64,000 bases of DNA from assembly GCA_015698045.1 (NCBI GenBank), contig BLAL01000160.1:930001-994000 (forward strand), in the 5' to 3' direction. Below the pieces are notes generated by a model that saw nothing but the letters and a program-made list of their open reading frames with translations, had not been told where the DNA came from and made no database searches. A program made the translations under genes and the position numbers. Source of the DNA: Rhizophagus clarus. Taxonomy: Eukaryota > Glomeromycota > Glomeromycetes > Glomerales > Glomeraceae. This document shows, in pieces, positions 60,792 through 64,000 of this stretch (position 1 is its first letter; each line of letters opens with the position of its first letter).

Positions 60792-63023
60792 GTTCATTGA
60801 GTTTGAGAGTTCGTAACACGGTTTATATTACCTAACATTTCCTGATCAGATTGATTACAAAAAAGAATGTTATTTGTTATGATTTATTGTTTTGTCATTT
60901 CATTCAGAATTTCAACAATAAAATTAATAATTCTTTTATTTGAATCATAATTATGATGTCCACAACTCATGATGGGGAATAATTATCCCTTTAAGATTTC
61001 CTTTTTCTCCGCTACTTGCCTCGTGTTGAGAATTGAATATATTTAGATAATTATAAATAACCATATTTATTATTTACATATTTAGGTTGACAAAAAACAA
61101 TTCCATGTTAATGTTCGATACAATAAGAAGATTCTTTTTTTCACCAATTATTTTGAATATGTACAATATATCGTAAATATACATATATCTACTATGCGTA
61201 ATGTAAGATCATACATCTCGAGTGAAAGAATATTTGTACGAACCTTAATTTTTAAGATGCTTGCCATTTTTTTTCTTATAAATAATTGGAGAGCGTGAAT
61301 TTCACAAATCATAAAAATCAAAATATAATTAAAGTAAAAATCACACTTAAAAAGGTGTTAATTTCAAAAAGAAACACCAAACAGACAAAACAGCCGAAAT
61401 ACCGAATTTTAAATTACCGTTTCTAATCTCCGAATCATTGTATTTGTATTCATCTTCAATATAATTGGTTTATCTTAATTGGCTTGCAGTATGAACTTCT
61501 TGATAAGGACATAAAAAGATGAAAAAAAAAAAATAAAAATAAAAAGTTCTGATTATAGCGAATAACCCGATAAATCACTATAAATTTATGGAGAAAGAGT
61601 ATTATTTTAGAAAAAGTTTTATAATTTTATAAATGTTCATCACTTAAAGTAGGATAGATTTACATTATAGTTTTCGGAGTTAATAATGTTTCGCAAAATT
61701 TAATTTTATTTTTATTATAATTTTTTATCATCTTTTACTTACATCTTATTTTCTCACATTTTCATGAATTTTTTCTTTTCCTAGAACCTTTTTTTTTTTT
61801 TTTTTTTTTGATAAGACAATCCATGTGTTTTTATATTGATATTAATATCACATCTAAATATACCGGTTATATCAGTGTTTCTTGTTTGAATTTATTTAAT
61901 AACATAATTTTAAAATACTCATTTATTGGGCAAATATTCGGCGTGTTTCCGATTTACGTTATCTTAAAAATAAAAATGTCCAACTATAATTTTTTCCGTG
62001 GATATAAATATGAATGATAGCAACTAAAAAAAAAAATCTATTCCAAATTAATGACACGTGATTGTTCTATTTCCCGAAAAATCTATTTCGGATTTAAATC
62101 GGTAATAATTTTAACCTTAAATATTTAATTAACATTTTTAATATGAAACATGTATTAATAATGAATTCTCATATTCCCGAATTTTTCTCCGTTTTTTTTT
62201 TTTTTATTTATTTATTTATTTTTAAAATAAAAAAAAAAAATGGTTTTTTTTTTATTTGTACTTGTGTGTGTTATTTTATTTTATTTTATTTTTTTTTTTT
62301 TTTGGTAAATGTAAATAAAAAAAAATTAAATATATTTGTAAAACGATGTTCATTTTATTTATTTCCAATGAGTGTAAAATTTAATAACGAAATTATAATG
62401 AATAAATGAATGACAAAAAAGTAATTGACTTTTTTTTTTTTTTTCTTTCTTTCTTTCTTTCCTTTTTTTTTTTTCTTTTCTTTACTCTTGTTTAATTTGT
62501 ACTTTTTTTTTTTTTTTAATGTATCATTTTCTTTTCGTATTTTTTTTTTTTTCTTTTTTCTCTTTTTTTTTCACGTTTGCTGCGCCGAATTGTATACGTT
62601 TTGCATTTTTATATACTAATTATAGACTAATTATAGTTGTTTTTGTTGCATCATTAATTTGTTACATCATTAATTGCCGATCTGTTAATAATAATAATAA
62701 TCAACCTTTTTTGTAATAATGGAGGGATGATAATGGTAAAAAAAATACGTCGAAAAAGAGGAAAAAAAGAAAAAAAAAATGTTAAACAACAAATTTCAAT
62801 TATTAAAAAGAAATTTGAATTGTTATCTAAAATAAGGCATGAAATTATATAAATTTAGGATATAAAAAAAAAGGAATGTGAATAAGTATGTATGTATATA
62901 ATGTTGTATACAATATCGAATATAAATTTTGTATACAAAAATGTAATATATAATTTGTATATATTTTGTATATATATATATATATAAAAATTATTATTTG
63001 TTTTTTTCCCCAACATTATGAAA
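60792..63023. repeat. Low-complexity AT-rich spacer
   Basis: No gene is supportable. The region contains long T-runs (for example 61791-61809 and 62288-62302), a CTTT microsatellite (62442-62462) inside a pyrimidine-rich patch from about 62428 to 62575, and a (TA)n stretch at about 62965-62988. Phe-rich open frames across it are artefacts of the T-runs. Confidence 0.7.
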
Positions 63024-64000
63024 TTATGTGTTACGAGGAGTTTTTTGTATTAATTTAAAAACTTCATAATCTTCTATGGCGAAATTTGTTGTTGAAGTTA
63101 TAGTTCTTTCATAACAATTTTGAATACAACTCCAAGGAAGGTCATAAATAAATCTACCATTCGCATGTATAGAAGATTCTACCATGGCTAAATCAGAAAT
63201 TCCAAAACATGGACCAATACAAGGAGAATCATCGATAGCGCATTTAAAATTTGAATCTTTAATACGACTTAAAATTGAACATGAAAGATCTTTTCCATCA
63301 CCTAAAGAAAATATAAAACTTTCTGTACTTTCAATCCAAGTACCTGTTGAATTCCAACCATTCGGATTATAACCACCTAATAATTCTCCTGTACCTTTAA
63401 CTTTTAATACTATAAGAGCAGGACCTTGATTATCACAAAGTCTATGAAAAGTCGAACATTTAAAATTATCTCTTGAACCTCTTAATAAAATATTAAATTG
63501 ATAAGGAACCAAATGACAAGTAACAGGATTAAAATTTTTTTGACGATCAACCCAACTTGCGATTAAAGCGGCATGTTTCGTACCAATTAATTTTGAATCA
63601 AGTGCAATTCCACGAGGTGAAAGTATACTAGTAAATTGAAATTTATCAATTTTAAATTGATGATAATTTAAAAGTTCATAATATAAATTTTCTGGTAATA
63701 AAACTTTGAAAGGTCTAACATGATTAAAAAAATCAGCACATGATATATGATAAAATCTTATATATTGTATACAATCTTTCAATTTTAAAGCCAAATTGGA
63801 GAAATCTTCTGAAGTCCATTCATTAGGATTATTAAAAGGTAATTTAATTTGAGTTGTTCCCCATTTAATTAATATATTCCAAACATCAATCTCTTCAAGA
63901 TGAAGGTCATCTCTCTTTAATATTCCAATTATTAAATTATCAGGCCATTGTACAAATTTTCCGTGTCTACGAAATTTTTGTGGATCATTTGCAACCATTC
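63024..64000 (-). CDS. BACK-TLDc protein, 3' part only (gene continues past the window edge)
   Basis: The frame is open to the window edge, so the start and the expected N-terminal BTB domain lie beyond 64000. The first visible part is a BACK-like helical region (DNLIIGILKRDDLHLEEIDVWNILIKWG, in which LKRDDL and VWNILIKWG are typical). The TLDc domain follows: LIGTKHAALIASWVD, FNILLRGSRDNFKCSTFH, GPALIVLKVKGTGELLGGYNP and STESFIFSLGDG, ending FAIEDYEVFKLIQK. BTB-BACK-TLDc proteins are very numerous in Rhizophagus. They are thought to be cullin-3 adaptor-like, while the TLDc domain is associated with V-ATPase regulation and oxidative stress. A role for this copy is unknown. The stop is followed by AT repeats. 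Confidence 0.88.
   Translation of the reverse strand, partial: MVANDPQKFRRHGKFVQWPDNLIIGILKRDDLHLEEIDVWNILIKWGTTQIKLPFNNPNEWTSEDFSNLALKLKDCIQYIRFYHISCADFFNHVRPFKVLLPENLYYELLNYHQFKIDKFQFTSILSPRGIALDSKLIGTKHAALIASWVDRQKNFNPVTCHLVPYQFNILLRGSRDNFKCSTFHRLCDNQGPALIVLKVKGTGELLGGYNPNGWNSTGTWIESTESFIFSLGDGKDLSCSILSRIKDSNFKCAIDDSPCIGPCFGISDLAMVESSIHANGRFIYDLPWSCIQNCYERTITSTTNFAIEDYEVFKLIQKTPRNT

Noticed and set aside
62143..62716. Phe-rich open frames
   Set aside because: They are produced by poly-T and CTTT repeats and have no protein-like composition.
1..64000. CRISPR arrays, rRNA genes, bacterial operons
   Set aside because: None seen. Direct repeats in the window are isolated pairs or coding minisatellites, and the genes are spliced eukaryotic genes.

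Overview
The window looks like nuclear DNA of an arbuscular mycorrhizal fungus, most likely Rhizophagus or a close relative. This is inferred from several traits: very AT-rich non-coding DNA with long poly-A/T runs; intron-dense genes with mostly 50-90 nt GT-AG introns; a MATA-HMG-type HMG-box gene; MATH-BTB, BTB-BACK-TLDc and F-box/LRR genes; and a lineage-type LRR/coiled-coil family. All exon models were built by hand from splice sites and reading-frame phase.

Layout. 1-10.6 kb holds no intact gene, only repeats and decayed coding pieces, including a probable hAT transposase relic near 9.0 kb. 10.6-20.2 kb: VPS41 (+, HOPS subunit), then three minus-strand genes: a Derlin (ERAD), a MATH-BTB-BACK protein and an HMG-box protein. 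20.2-23.3 kb is gene-free. 23.3-32.2 kb contains two divergent pairs: a WD40 protein with ADE2 (bifunctional AIR carboxylase), and an F-box protein with folliculin/LST7. 33.1-49.6 kb contains a dispersed family of LRR/coiled-coil genes (two intact, three decayed). Between its members lie a 186-bp MITE, a 643-residue orphan with an RG tail, and RAT1/XRN2 (18 exons). 50.1-57.3 kb is VPS15/PIK3R4 (30 exons, 1611 residues). 58.4-60.8 kb holds a SAM methyltransferase and mitochondrial ribosomal protein bL36m. 60.8-63.0 kb is low-complexity spacer. A BACK-TLDc gene runs off the right edge.

Functionally, VPS41, VPS15 and folliculin all act at the endolysosome/vacuole (fusion, PI3P synthesis, TORC1 signalling) and Derlin acts in ER quality control. 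They are separated by unrelated genes, so this is probably ordinary eukaryotic gene order and not a cluster. The least explained material is the LRR/coiled-coil family, the orphan RG-tailed protein and the small repeats between them.
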